In this document: piece by piece, positions 18,109 to 25,807 of the stretch | Position numbering within the stretch: the stretch's first letter is position 1 | How the letters are laid out: each line of letters starts with the position of its first letter | Assembly (NCBI GenBank): GCA_000496135.1 | Contig: KI542675.1 | Span: 714,059 to 778,058 of the forward strand | Reading direction: 5' to 3' | Source: Thermoplasmatales archaeon E-plasma | GTDB taxonomy: Archaea; Thermoplasmatota; Thermoplasmata; Thermoplasmatales; Thermoplasmataceae | Length of the DNA stretch: 64,000 nucleotides | Notes under the pieces: model-generated | What the model was told of the DNA's origin: nothing | Database searches by the model: none | What the model saw: the letters and a program-made list of their open reading frames with translations, nothing else | Made by a program: the position numbers and the translations under genes

Positions 18109-18762
18109 ATGGCTGGAGAAAAAGGACAGAGAAGAGTAAAGGATAAATGGAGAGAGAAGAAGTGGTTCTCAATAATGGCACCGAATCAGCTTGGTGGTAA
18201 GGAAATTGCCCTGAGCCCAGCCGTCAATGGCGAGGAATTAGTAGGAAGAAAAGTGGAAGTACCAGTATCAGATTTTACGGGAAATTTTAAGAAATCAAAT
18301 TCGAAATTAATTTTTCAGGTTGTTTCATGCACGGGTCTTAAGTGTTCTTCAAGTTTTGCAGGTCATATTGTCAGTGATGATTACATAAGAAGAATGGTCA
18401 GAAGAAGAAAGGAGAGGCTTGATGTAATTACTGAAATTAAAACCACGGACGGCTTTACCATGGCCCTCAAAACGGTTGCAGTTACAGACAGCAAACTTAC
18501 TGCTACAAAGAGAGCTGAACTCAGAGAGGCAATTCTGACATTTCTAAATGAAAAAACATCAAATATGAGTTTCTATGAATTTGCAAGATATGTAATCGGC
18601 GACGAAATATATTCAAATATTGTTGATGCGGTAAGAGACATATACCCACTGAAAAAAATAGAAATAAGACGCTCGGAGCTTATCAGCTCAGGCAAAGAAG
18701 CTTATGAGTTCATTGAGCCTACGGACGAACAGAAACCACCTGAAGTAGAACCAGCACAATAA
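18109..18762 (+). CDS. rps3ae: 30S ribosomal protein eS1 (S3Ae)
   Basis: 217 residues of the S3Ae family: a basic N-terminus ('VKDKWREKKWFSIMAP'), then 'GRKVEVPVSDFTG' and 'LKCSSSFAGHIVSDDYIRRMVRRR'. GAGGG a few bases before the ATG serves as ribosome-binding site. The acidic, Pro/Glu-rich last 15 residues form a flexible tail. The tRNA-Met gene begins 7 bases after the stop codon. Confidence 0.95.
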   Translation: MAGEKGQRRVKDKWREKKWFSIMAPNQLGGKEIALSPAVNGEELVGRKVEVPVSDFTGNFKKSNSKLIFQVVSCTGLKCSSSFAGHIVSDDYIRRMVRRRKERLDVITEIKTTDGFTMALKTVAVTDSKLTATKRAELREAILTFLNEKTSNMSFYEFARYVIGDEIYSNIVDAVRDIYPLKKIEIRRSELISSGKEAYEFIEPTDEQKPPEVEPAQ

Positions 18763-18769
18763 AATCTGA

Positions 18770-18860
18770 GCCGGGGTGGCTTAGTTGGTAGAGCGCCGGA
18801 CTCATAGGAATATAATTCTGAGAAATCCGGAGGTCTCGGGTTCAATCCCCGATCCCGGCA
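18770..18860 (+). tRNA. Elongator tRNA-Met (CAT) with an 18-base intron
   Basis: Acceptor GCCGGGG pairs with TCCCGGC, and the T arm TCGGG-TTCAATC-CCCGA is standard. The anticodon stem CCGGA/TCCGG is interrupted after A37 (CTCATA) by an intron at 18807-18824. Within the intron TGAG can pair with CTCA of the exon, giving the bulge-helix-bulge recognised by the archaeal splicing endonuclease. Removing 18 bases gives a normal tRNA with anticodon CAT. Its acceptor starts with a strong G1-C72 pair, which fits an elongator rather than an initiator. Confidence 0.92.
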
Positions 18861-18875
18861 TATAACCGTTTTGTT

Positions 18876-19438
18876 TGTGAAGTTGAATTCTTTGTCATTA
18901 CCAGAATAATGATTAAAGCAAACGCCCCTATTTTTAATGAAATTAAATAAGTATCCAAGAAAAGAAGGCATTTGAGGATAGCCCATGCCCAGCCAGGCAA
19001 TCCAGCCAATACTAAAAGCGATAAAAGCAGAAATAGTTACCCTGTCTTTTTTCCACTTTGGAAAGGAGATTGAACCCATAAGCTACCAGCTTAAAAGAAT
19101 AAGTTCAGAATTTAGGTTATCACTAAACTTACCTGTTAAAAGGAACGAATTTTGCCAAAGAACCTCAAAAAAGGTTACCCATAGGAATGGTACACCTATT
19201 GAAAGAGGGATGGAAAGAATTCCATCATATCTGAACCAGTAGAGTGATATTAAAAATGAGAATACAGATAGGAAGTATGTAAGTGGAAATAATGTATTCT
19301 GGTGGAACGGTGATAAACTAGCACTAACTGCAAAAAGAAGTATTCCCGTTTCAACGTTTATTATAATGAAGAATGTAGATGTAAGGAATAGGAAACTGAA
19401 ATATATATTCTTCTATTCCTCTTTTCGCTTAAATTCAT
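18876..19438 (-). pseudogene. Decayed polytopic membrane-protein gene
   Basis: Reading the minus strand from an ATG at 19438, a hydrophobic protein of about 190 residues can be rebuilt only by correcting three lesions: an extra AT in an ATATATAT run near 19407, an in-frame TAG at 19083-19085 between 'ELILLSW' and 'LMGSISF', and one extra T in a TTTT run near 18964. After correction it ends with a membrane helix ('GAFALIIILVM') and a polar tail. The main stretch 19086-19412 is open for 109 codons. No family recognised. It lies between tRNA-Met and the IS3 element, a likely cause or consequence of the loss. Confidence 0.5.
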
Positions 19439-19509
19439 CAACACGAGCACCAGCAATATTATTTAACCTAGAATGGAAATTACACACGTGAATACTATGC
19501 CTAATACAT

Positions 19510-19537
19510 TGATCCGCTCCAGCAGAATTTGGAACAC
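19510..19537. repeat. Left terminal inverted repeat of the IS3 element
   Basis: It matches the inverted right end at 20775-20803 with a few mismatches and one gap. The inner ten bases (TTGGAACAC against CTGGAACAC) are best conserved. It starts with TG, as usual for the IS3 family. Confidence 0.7.
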
Positions 19538-19546
19538 TTCTCCTCT

Positions 19547-20416
19547 CTAATCATCTAGTGTCACCTCAACTTCTTTCTTCTCGAATCTTTCCCTGAATGC
19601 TTTATCGTTCAGGAACTTCCTCCTGAACTCCCTTGGAGGAAGATAATCAATGGATGAATGCGGCCTGCATTCATTGTAATCATAGAATGCCTTTTCTATC
19701 TCTATGGAAGCATCATTAAAGTTCCTGAACTCGTTTGGCCATATGTAATCTGTCTTGATTGAGTTATGGAACGATTCAATATTTCCATTATCTTCAGGAG
19801 TGTGTTTCTGTATATATTCCAGCTTGATACCCAGTAATTTCATGGCACTCCTGAACTCCTTTGAGATATACTGGGGACCGTTGTCTGTCCTCAATACCAG
19901 ACCGTCCGGAACTGTTCCGTTGAATGCTATCAGAACAGCATTCTCCACAGATCGTATGGCATCCCTTGCCATGCAGGATCGGGAATAATGGTATCCCTGC
20001 CATTCCTTGGTAAAACAATCCTTTATGCACATCAGATAGGTCATTCCCGACTCAGTTGGAATATAAGTGATGTCAGTTTGCCAGAGCTGATCCGGTCCAT
20101 GCGGATGGAAGAGATTCCTGGTCTTTGTTCTACCCCTGTGTTTCGATACAGGAAGATTCAGATTGTTATCCTTCAGAACCTTCCTGACGGTCTTCTGATT
20201 CACCGCTGTACCCTGATTCCTCAGTACTGCCCACACTCTCCTGTATCCGTATGTCGGTCTTTCTGATGCAATGTCCCTGATCCTTGTCCTTATGGAAGGA
20301 TCAAGCCTTTCAACATGCCTCTCCCTGGGTCTGTAATAATATCCTGACAGTGATATTCCGGATATTCTTGATATCTCCCTGAGAGGTATCTGATCCTTGA
20401 GATCATTGATCACCAT
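19547..20416 (-). CDS. IS3-family transposase OrfB (DDE integrase domain)
   Basis: 289 residues with the full retroviral-integrase fold. The N-terminal HTH_21 region has 'RPTYGYRRVWAVLR'. The catalytic triad is Asp in 'WQTDITYIP', Asp in 'RTDNGPQYIS' and Glu in 'EDNGNIESFHNSIK', and the C-terminal 'YNECRPHSSIDYLPP' is diagnostic. All catalytic residues are present, so the enzyme itself looks intact. Its ATG overlaps the orfA stop (TAATG) and has its own GGGAGGT ribosome-binding sequence, so expression may be by coupling as well as by frameshift fusion with OrfA. Confidence 0.92.
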   Translation of the reverse strand: MVINDLKDQIPLREISRISGISLSGYYYRPRERHVERLDPSIRTRIRDIASERPTYGYRRVWAVLRNQGTAVNQKTVRKVLKDNNLNLPVSKHRGRTKTRNLFHPHGPDQLWQTDITYIPTESGMTYLMCIKDCFTKEWQGYHYSRSCMARDAIRSVENAVLIAFNGTVPDGLVLRTDNGPQYISKEFRSAMKLLGIKLEYIQKHTPEDNGNIESFHNSIKTDYIWPNEFRNFNDASIEIEKAFYDYNECRPHSSIDYLPPREFRRKFLNDKAFRERFEKKEVEVTLDD

Positions 20417-20694
20417 TATCTTGACCTCCCTTGAAGCCTTTTTTTAAAAGCGTCTATGACCAGTGACTGATCTCCTATGATCGTCTTCAGATCCTGTATC
20501 TCCTCATCCCTTGAATCAGAATTCCTTCTCTGAGCCAGTGCTGACTTACCGCCCTGGATGAACTGTTCCCTCCATTTGATCATCTGTACAGGATATATGC
20601 CGTGCCTCCAGCATATTTCAGCCTGTGTCACATTGTCTGTGAAAGATTCCATGACTATCTGGAACTTCTCCTATGCTGAATATTTGGATTTCAT
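20416..20694 (-). pseudogene. IS3 OrfA (HTH) with in-frame amber codon
   Basis: OrfA is the small DNA-binding helix-turn-helix partner of OrfB ('TQAEICWRHGIYPVQMIKW' then 'QDLKTIIGDQSLVIDAF', a leucine-zipper-like segment). The natural start appears to be the ATG at 20694 ('MKSKYSA'), but codon 8 is TAG at 20671-20673, where the family usually has Glu (one GAG to TAG change). Re-initiation at the ATG at 20652 would give a 78-residue protein that still has most of the HTH. A run of seven A followed by GG near its end (20437-20445) is the expected -1 frameshift site. The element is therefore impaired or depends on re-initiation. Confidence 0.75.
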
Positions 20695-20811
20695 GAAGAG
20701 ATCTCCATGATCCGGAAAACCGCTTTTCGCATGCTCTTTATGTATCCGTTCATCTCTATAATATTATTATCATAGTGTTCCAGTTCTGTGATGGTGCAGG
20801 TCACCTTTAAA

Positions 20812-21585
20812 TTAACTTGGAGAGGGAGGAATATTTATAAATTCACCCCCTGTCAGAGTATCTACGGCGATGAATGTAGTTACGTTCGCATCGCCCATAG
20901 TCCCTTTTATTTCTTGTATATTGATATTAGTCCTCAAGGAAAGATAAAAATTACCGGTTACACTAACATTCCAAATTCCTCCTACTGATTCAATTCGGTT
21001 TAGCGCGCTTAATAAGATCAAGGTAAATTTTTGTCCATAAGTGTTCTGAATTGTGAAATTTATGTAATTTAAAGATATATTGCCATCTATAGAATTTAAT
21101 GATAAGCTATAATCCGCTGGACTGCTAGAAATTGTTATTGCTGAAAGTGAAATTACTGGGGTGAGGGGCTCAAAGCTGAGAGCGATGTTAATTTGGCTTG
21201 GATATGAATTATTACCCCCTGTCGCTGATGGGTTGTTGCCTCCTACCTCAACGACACCACTATACCCATTTCCGTTTGTTTCCCCCGATTGAGTCATCTT
21301 GTATCCAAACTCTGGTATTATACTATAATTATAAGTTCCATATTCTAATGATAAAAAAATTAATTCTGAGGAATTTGTTGATTTTGTTTCAGTATAATCA
21401 GTGCCATATACTTTTACCGTCCAATTATTTTTATTAACTATTCCTGTTTCTGTGAAAATAATTTCCCCAGTATTTACTTTATGCTCTTTCTGAATATATG
21501 AACTATAATAATAATAATCAAAAGAACCAAAAGCAATTAGAATAAATATAATTCCTATCACTATCATTTTTTGATTGCTTTTCAT
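20812..21585 (-). CDS. Membrane-anchored surface protein, C-terminus at the IS3 boundary
   Basis: 257 residues. It has an N-terminal anchor or signal helix ('MIVIGIIFILIAFGSF') and an outside domain with the repeat style common in Thermoplasmata surface proteins ('NWTVKVYGTDYTETKSTNSS...LEYGTYNYSI', the same layout as domains in the thermopsins at 28.8-32.7 kb). The stop codon lies only nine bases from the right end of the IS3 element, so the natural C-terminus may have been cut off. An AT-rich promoter region precedes the ATG. Ligand unknown. Confidence 0.6.
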   Translation of the reverse strand: MKSNQKMIVIGIIFILIAFGSFDYYYYSSYIQKEHKVNTGEIIFTETGIVNKNNWTVKVYGTDYTETKSTNSSELIFLSLEYGTYNYSIIPEFGYKMTQSGETNGNGYSGVVEVGGNNPSATGGNNSYPSQINIALSFEPLTPVISLSAITISSSPADYSLSLNSIDGNISLNYINFTIQNTYGQKFTLILLSALNRIESVGGIWNVSVTGNFYLSLRTNINIQEIKGTMGDANVTTFIAVDTLTGGEFINIPPSPS

Positions 21586-21700
21586 GTCGGTTCGTTATAT
21601 AGTATATATGGATGTTATTAAACATTACTTTAGTATCAAGGAGCCAAATCATTAATACAATGCAATCTCGTATAAACTTATTGCCAGTTAAGGAATAAAC

Positions 21701-21808
21701 ATGGCAGAAATTAAAATGAAACTTCCAAACAAAAAGCAGGTTTTGACCATACTGATTATCATTATGCTCCTCGGATATGGTATTCTGTTTCTGGCATCTA
21801 TTTTATAG
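21701..21808 (+). CDS. 35-residue single-helix membrane peptide
   Basis: A short ATG frame coding for a basic, amphipathic N-terminus ('MAEIKMKLPNKKQ') and one membrane helix ('TILIIIMLLGYGILFLASIL') ending directly at the stop. A TATA-like TATAAACTTA lies about 28 bases upstream, so it can be transcribed as a leaderless message. The positive-inside charge pattern argues for a real small membrane protein. Function unknown; it is too short for a reliable family call. Confidence 0.45.
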   Translation: MAEIKMKLPNKKQVLTILIIIMLLGYGILFLASIL

Positions 21809-22094
21809 GTTGGTAATTCCTCACTCAACAAAAATATCTGCGCGTGTGAAGATAGTATTGCTTATGGCATCCAAGAACTTTTTAAAAATCAATCATAATG
21901 TGAGTTTTGCTGATATTGTGGTAAGTACATAATTTCATTTTTTAAGTGTAAGTATTTTGAATTACCACAAATTGATACAAAAATATAATATGTAACTTAA
22001 CATGATATCATTACTGAATTAAATCTGCTAAAATAGTGGATCCATATCTGATAACATAAATGGAATCTATGGATCAAATGCACGAGGGGAAGAA

Positions 22095-24746
22095 ATGAAT
22101 AAAATAATAGAAAAGAGAACTGGTGAGACGGAGGAGTTTCAGCCCAGAAAGATAACCGAGGCAATTTTTAAGGCCATGCTGTCCGTGGGAAAGGGAAATC
22201 TTGATGACGCAGAGATACTGACAAACCAGGTTTTGAATATTCTTAATAAAATTCCACGGAAGACCACAGTAGAGGATGTTCAGGATATTGTCATAAATGT
22301 CCTGATGAACGAAAATCTTCAGGGTAGAACTTTTGCTGACGTTGCGGAATCATATATTCTGTACAGAGACAACAGGAGAAGGATAAGAGAGGAGAAGAAG
22401 AGGATTGAAAACAGCCTTAAAAATAGTGTAAGACATGAGGCTTCTAAAGATTCATCCGGATCCATGGAGACTTTGCAGTTAAACCTGAAAATAATGCCTA
22501 CAACTGTAACTAATCGTCTTGGACAGAAAGTTCCAATTGATGTGAGTAAGATAAGAGATGTTGTTTCTGAAGCATGCAGGGGTCTTGCAGGGGTTGATCC
22601 CCTTGTACTGGAAATGGATTCACAGATACATTTCTTTGACGGGATATCAACGCGTAAAATACAGGAAACTCTCATCAGGGTTGCTAACGAGAAAACATCT
22701 GTAAATCAGCCGAACTGGACAATGGCAGCTGCCCGCCTTCTTCTCCACGATCTTTACGGGGAGGCTTCAAGAAACAGAAACGAAGCCTTTAAGAAATACG
22801 GTAATTTCTATAACCTTGTCGTTAAACTGACCCAAATAGGAAGATACGATCCACGCGTGATGAAAGAATATTCCAGAGAGCAGCTTGAGGAACTTGGTCA
22901 GTACATTAAGCCTGAAAGAGACGAACTCTTTACCTTTGCAGGTGCAAAGCACATCAGTGATCGATACTGTATAAGAGGCCTTGAAAACGAGGTAATGGAA
23001 CTACCTCAGGAGGCTTTCATGGGAATAGCTGCATTTCTTGCCATTGCTGAGAAGCCCTCTGAGCGTATGAGATGGGCAAGGCAGTTTTATGACGTTCTTT
23101 CCAATCTTTACATCACCATGGCTACTCCAACACTTGCCAACGCCAGAAGGATAAACGGGCAACTCAGTTCCTGTTTCATTGATACGCCGGAAGATTCTCT
23201 TCAGGGTATTTTCGATGGCCTGAGAACATTCTCCAAGGTGTCTCAGAATGGAGGGGGAATGGGTGTTTATATTGGAAAACTGAGAAGTCTTGGCAGTTCA
23301 ATTAGAGGATATAAGGGTGCAGGGAGCGGTGTGATCCCATGGGTCAGGTTATATAATGATACAGCTGTCTCAGTGAATCAGCTTGGACAAAGGGCCGGTG
23401 CAGCAAGTATATGGCTTGATATTTGGCATAAGGATATCCTGGATTTCCTGGATCTGAAAACCAATAGCGGAGATGACAGACGGAAAGCCCATGATATATT
23501 TCCAAGCATATGTGTTCCTGACAAATTCTACAAAGAACTTGAGGTGGATGGTGACTGGTACCTCTTTGATCCCAACGAAATCCGTGAAAAGAAAGGTTAC
23601 AGCCTTGAAGATTTCTATGGAGAAGAATGGGAGAAGAGATATGATGAGCTAAGTGCAGATGAGGACATATCAAGGAAAACAATTCCTGCTCTTGAGATAA
23701 TGGCGTCCATACTAAAGAGCCTGTATGAAACTGGTGGACCTTTCATCTTCAATCGTGATACGGTCAACAGAATGAACCCAAACAAACATGCGGGAATGAT
23801 ATATTCCTCAAATCTTTGCACGGAAATATGCCAGAATATGTCATCAACCAGACTTATGGAAACAAGAATTGAAAATGATAAGGTTGTTGAGATTTATTCT
23901 CCGGGTGACCTTGTTGTATGTAATCTCTCATCGATTAACATGGGACGAACGAACACTGTTGAGAAGGTGAATGAGATTGTGCCCGTTCAGATAAGGATGC
24001 TTGACAATGTAATTTCCATGAATAATCTGCCGCTGGACCAGGCTACAAGGACAAATATGCGATATAGAGCCATCGGTGTGGGAATATCAGGTTATCATCA
24101 GTTCCTTGCTGTTAGGGGTATCGAATGGGAGTCTGAGGAACATCTTAAGATCATGGATGAATTTTTTGAGGAAATAAACTATGTGGCAATCAAAACTTCA
24201 ATGGAACTGGCCATTGAAAGAGGAGAATACCCACTTTTCAAAGGCAGTGACTGGGATAACGGTGACTACTTTAAACTAAGGAATTATAACTCAGAACGAT
24301 GGAATAAACTTGCTGAGCAGGTACACAAGCATGGTTTAAGGAATGGATATATAATGGCCATTGCCCCCACTGGTTCAACATCTGTTATTGCCGGTTCAAC
24401 AGCGGGCATAGACCCCATATTCAAACCTGTGTTTGTTGAAGAAAAGAAAGGATTCATAATTAAACAGGTGGCTCCTGATCTGAATCCACACACGCTTCCT
24501 TTCTATAAAGGCGCACACAGGATAGATCAGATGTGGAGCATCAGGGCAGCAGCCATAAGGCAGAGGCATCTGGATCAATCTCAGTCAATGAACATCTACG
24601 CCACAGAAGGAATGGATGAACAGGCTTTCCTGAACCTTTATTACGAGGCATGGAGACTGGGAATTAAAACTGTTTACTACTTTAGAAACTTTACGATGGA
24701 CGAGGATGAACCAAATGATCCATCATGTGAGGCATGTCAGGCATAG
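22095..24746 (+). CDS. nrdA: Ribonucleoside-diphosphate reductase, class I large subunit
   Basis: 883 residues; reduces ribonucleotides to deoxyribonucleotides. Two ATP-cone allosteric domains come first ('EFQPRKITEAIFKAM' at the start, and 'GQKVPIDVSKIRDVV' near residue 140). The catalytic barrel has the disulphide cysteine in 'QLSSCFIDTPEDS', the Asn/Cys/Glu active site in 'SNLCTEICQNMSSTRL', the phosphate-binding 'APTGSTSVIAGS', the radical-transfer tyrosine pair 'VYYFRNF' and the C-terminal shuttle pair 'CEACQA'. AGGGG upstream of the ATG is a ribosome-binding site. With NrdB it forms an oxygen-dependent class I enzyme; many archaea have the class II type instead. Confidence 0.95.
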   Translation: MNKIIEKRTGETEEFQPRKITEAIFKAMLSVGKGNLDDAEILTNQVLNILNKIPRKTTVEDVQDIVINVLMNENLQGRTFADVAESYILYRDNRRRIREEKKRIENSLKNSVRHEASKDSSGSMETLQLNLKIMPTTVTNRLGQKVPIDVSKIRDVVSEACRGLAGVDPLVLEMDSQIHFFDGISTRKIQETLIRVANEKTSVNQPNWTMAAARLLLHDLYGEASRNRNEAFKKYGNFYNLVVKLTQIGRYDPRVMKEYSREQLEELGQYIKPERDELFTFAGAKHISDRYCIRGLENEVMELPQEAFMGIAAFLAIAEKPSERMRWARQFYDVLSNLYITMATPTLANARRINGQLSSCFIDTPEDSLQGIFDGLRTFSKVSQNGGGMGVYIGKLRSLGSSIRGYKGAGSGVIPWVRLYNDTAVSVNQLGQRAGAASIWLDIWHKDILDFLDLKTNSGDDRRKAHDIFPSICVPDKFYKELEVDGDWYLFDPNEIREKKGYSLEDFYGEEWEKRYDELSADEDISRKTIPALEIMASILKSLYETGGPFIFNRDTVNRMNPNKHAGMIYSSNLCTEICQNMSSTRLMETRIENDKVVEIYSPGDLVVCNLSSINMGRTNTVEKVNEIVPVQIRMLDNVISMNNLPLDQATRTNMRYRAIGVGISGYHQFLAVRGIEWESEEHLKIMDEFFEEINYVAIKTSMELAIERGEYPLFKGSDWDNGDYFKLRNYNSERWNKLAEQVHKHGLRNGYIMAIAPTGSTSVIAGSTAGIDPIFKPVFVEEKKGFIIKQVAPDLNPHTLPFYKGAHRIDQMWSIRAAAIRQRHLDQSQSMNIYATEGMDEQAFLNLYYEAWRLGIKTVYYFRNFTMDEDEPNDPSCEACQA

Positions 24747-24754
24747 GTGATAAA

Positions 24755-25804
24755 ATGGAACATAAAAAATTATTTAACCCGGAAGGAACAAGAGAAAGAT
24801 CAGAGCAGAGACTTGTTGGAGGACCATCAACCAATTTGCTGGAATTTGACAATTGTAAATATACATGGGCCGAACCATTGTACAAGAAAATGAGGAGTTT
24901 TTTCTGGATACCGGACGAGATACCTCTTGTTGATGATAAAAAACAGTACTCCACACTTACACCGGAAGAACAGGAGGCTTACAAGAAAACCCTTTCATTT
25001 CTAATATTCCTTGATAGCATCCAGATTGACAATCTGGGTGCTGTTGCTTCTTATATTACTGCCCCGGAGGTCACTGCATGTCTCAAGGCACAGGCGTTCT
25101 TCGAAACGATCCATGCACAGAGTTATGATTATCTTCTCACATCTGTTGTGGATCATATTACAAGAGAAGCCGTCTATGATTTGTGGAGAGAGGATGAGCA
25201 CCTGGCACGAAGGAACAGGTTTATAACAGATCTCTATGAGAAATTTATATCAGATCCAACACCCCATAATTTCATCATGTCGTGTATGGCCGATTTTCTT
25301 CTTGAAGGAATATATTTCTACAGCGGTTTTGCATTCTTCTACACACTTGGCCGTCAGGACAAAATGGGGGGAACAGTAAGCATGATCAGACTTATACAGA
25401 GAGACGAAAACACACATCTGGCACTTTTCACCCATATTATGAGAACTCTCAGGGAAGAAAATCCTTCATGGTTTGATGAGAGCATATTAAATGAACTCTC
25501 TGCCATGGTTCGAACGGCTGTTGAACACGAAATAAGCTGGGGAAAATATGTTACCAGAAATCAAATACTTGGGCTAAGTGATCAGGCAATAGAAGCTTAC
25601 ATAAAATATCTCGGAAATGTTAGAAGTCAGGCCATTGATCTCCCGGAACTCTACCCGGAATTCAGAACGAATCCCCTATCATGGATAGATTCGTATTCCT
25701 CAATGAACTCAACAAAAACTGACTTTTTCGAAAGAAGGGTTACCAACTATACAAAAACTGGAACCGGAATAAATCTGGGAAGATTAAAACCTCCACAGAA
25801 ATAA
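24755..25804 (+). CDS. nrdB: Ribonucleoside-diphosphate reductase, class I small subunit (R2)
   Basis: Ferritin-like dimetal protein that generates the radical for NrdA. Metal ligands are seen as Glu and His in 'FFETIHAQSYDYLL', Glu in 'DFLLEGIYFY' and the Glu/His pair in 'RDENTHLALF'. A Tyr lies seven residues after the first ligand Glu, the position of the radical tyrosine, so this looks like a tyrosyl-radical R2. An upstream in-frame ATG (24734) overlaps nrdA, but the ATG at 24755 has a well-placed AGGTGAT and a normal N-terminus, so I choose it. It lies 8 bases after nrdA in one operon. Confidence 0.94.
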   Translation: MEHKKLFNPEGTRERSEQRLVGGPSTNLLEFDNCKYTWAEPLYKKMRSFFWIPDEIPLVDDKKQYSTLTPEEQEAYKKTLSFLIFLDSIQIDNLGAVASYITAPEVTACLKAQAFFETIHAQSYDYLLTSVVDHITREAVYDLWREDEHLARRNRFITDLYEKFISDPTPHNFIMSCMADFLLEGIYFYSGFAFFYTLGRQDKMGGTVSMIRLIQRDENTHLALFTHIMRTLREENPSWFDESILNELSAMVRTAVEHEISWGKYVTRNQILGLSDQAIEAYIKYLGNVRSQAIDLPELYPEFRTNPLSWIDSYSSMNSTKTDFFERRVTNYTKTGTGINLGRLKPPQK

Positions 25805-25807
25805 TAT

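Larger units (their letters stand above)
19510..20803 (-). mobile_element. IS3-family insertion sequence
   Basis: An element of about 1.29 kb bounded by imperfect inverted repeats with TG...CA ends. The left end is at 19510-19537 (TGATCCGCTCCAGC...GGAACAC) and the right end at 20775-20803, read on the minus strand (TGACCTGCACCATC...GGAACAC). Inside are orfA and orfB on the minus strand, overlapping as TAATG, with an A7G slippery run before the overlap. I find no matching 3-4 base target duplication (flanks end CAT and begin CCT), so the element is old, rearranged or slightly misplaced at one end. Confidence 0.85.

Noticed and set aside
18702..19079. 125-codon minus-strand frame
   Set aside because: It crosses tRNA-Met and the end of the eS1 gene. 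Only its first 60 codons belong to the decayed membrane-protein gene.
19083..20673. TAG codons read as pyrrolysine
   Set aside because: One in-frame TAG lies in the membrane-protein gene and one in OrfA, but no pyl genes are in the window, the membrane-protein gene also has indels, and the OrfA position is Glu in relatives. Simple decay is the better explanation.
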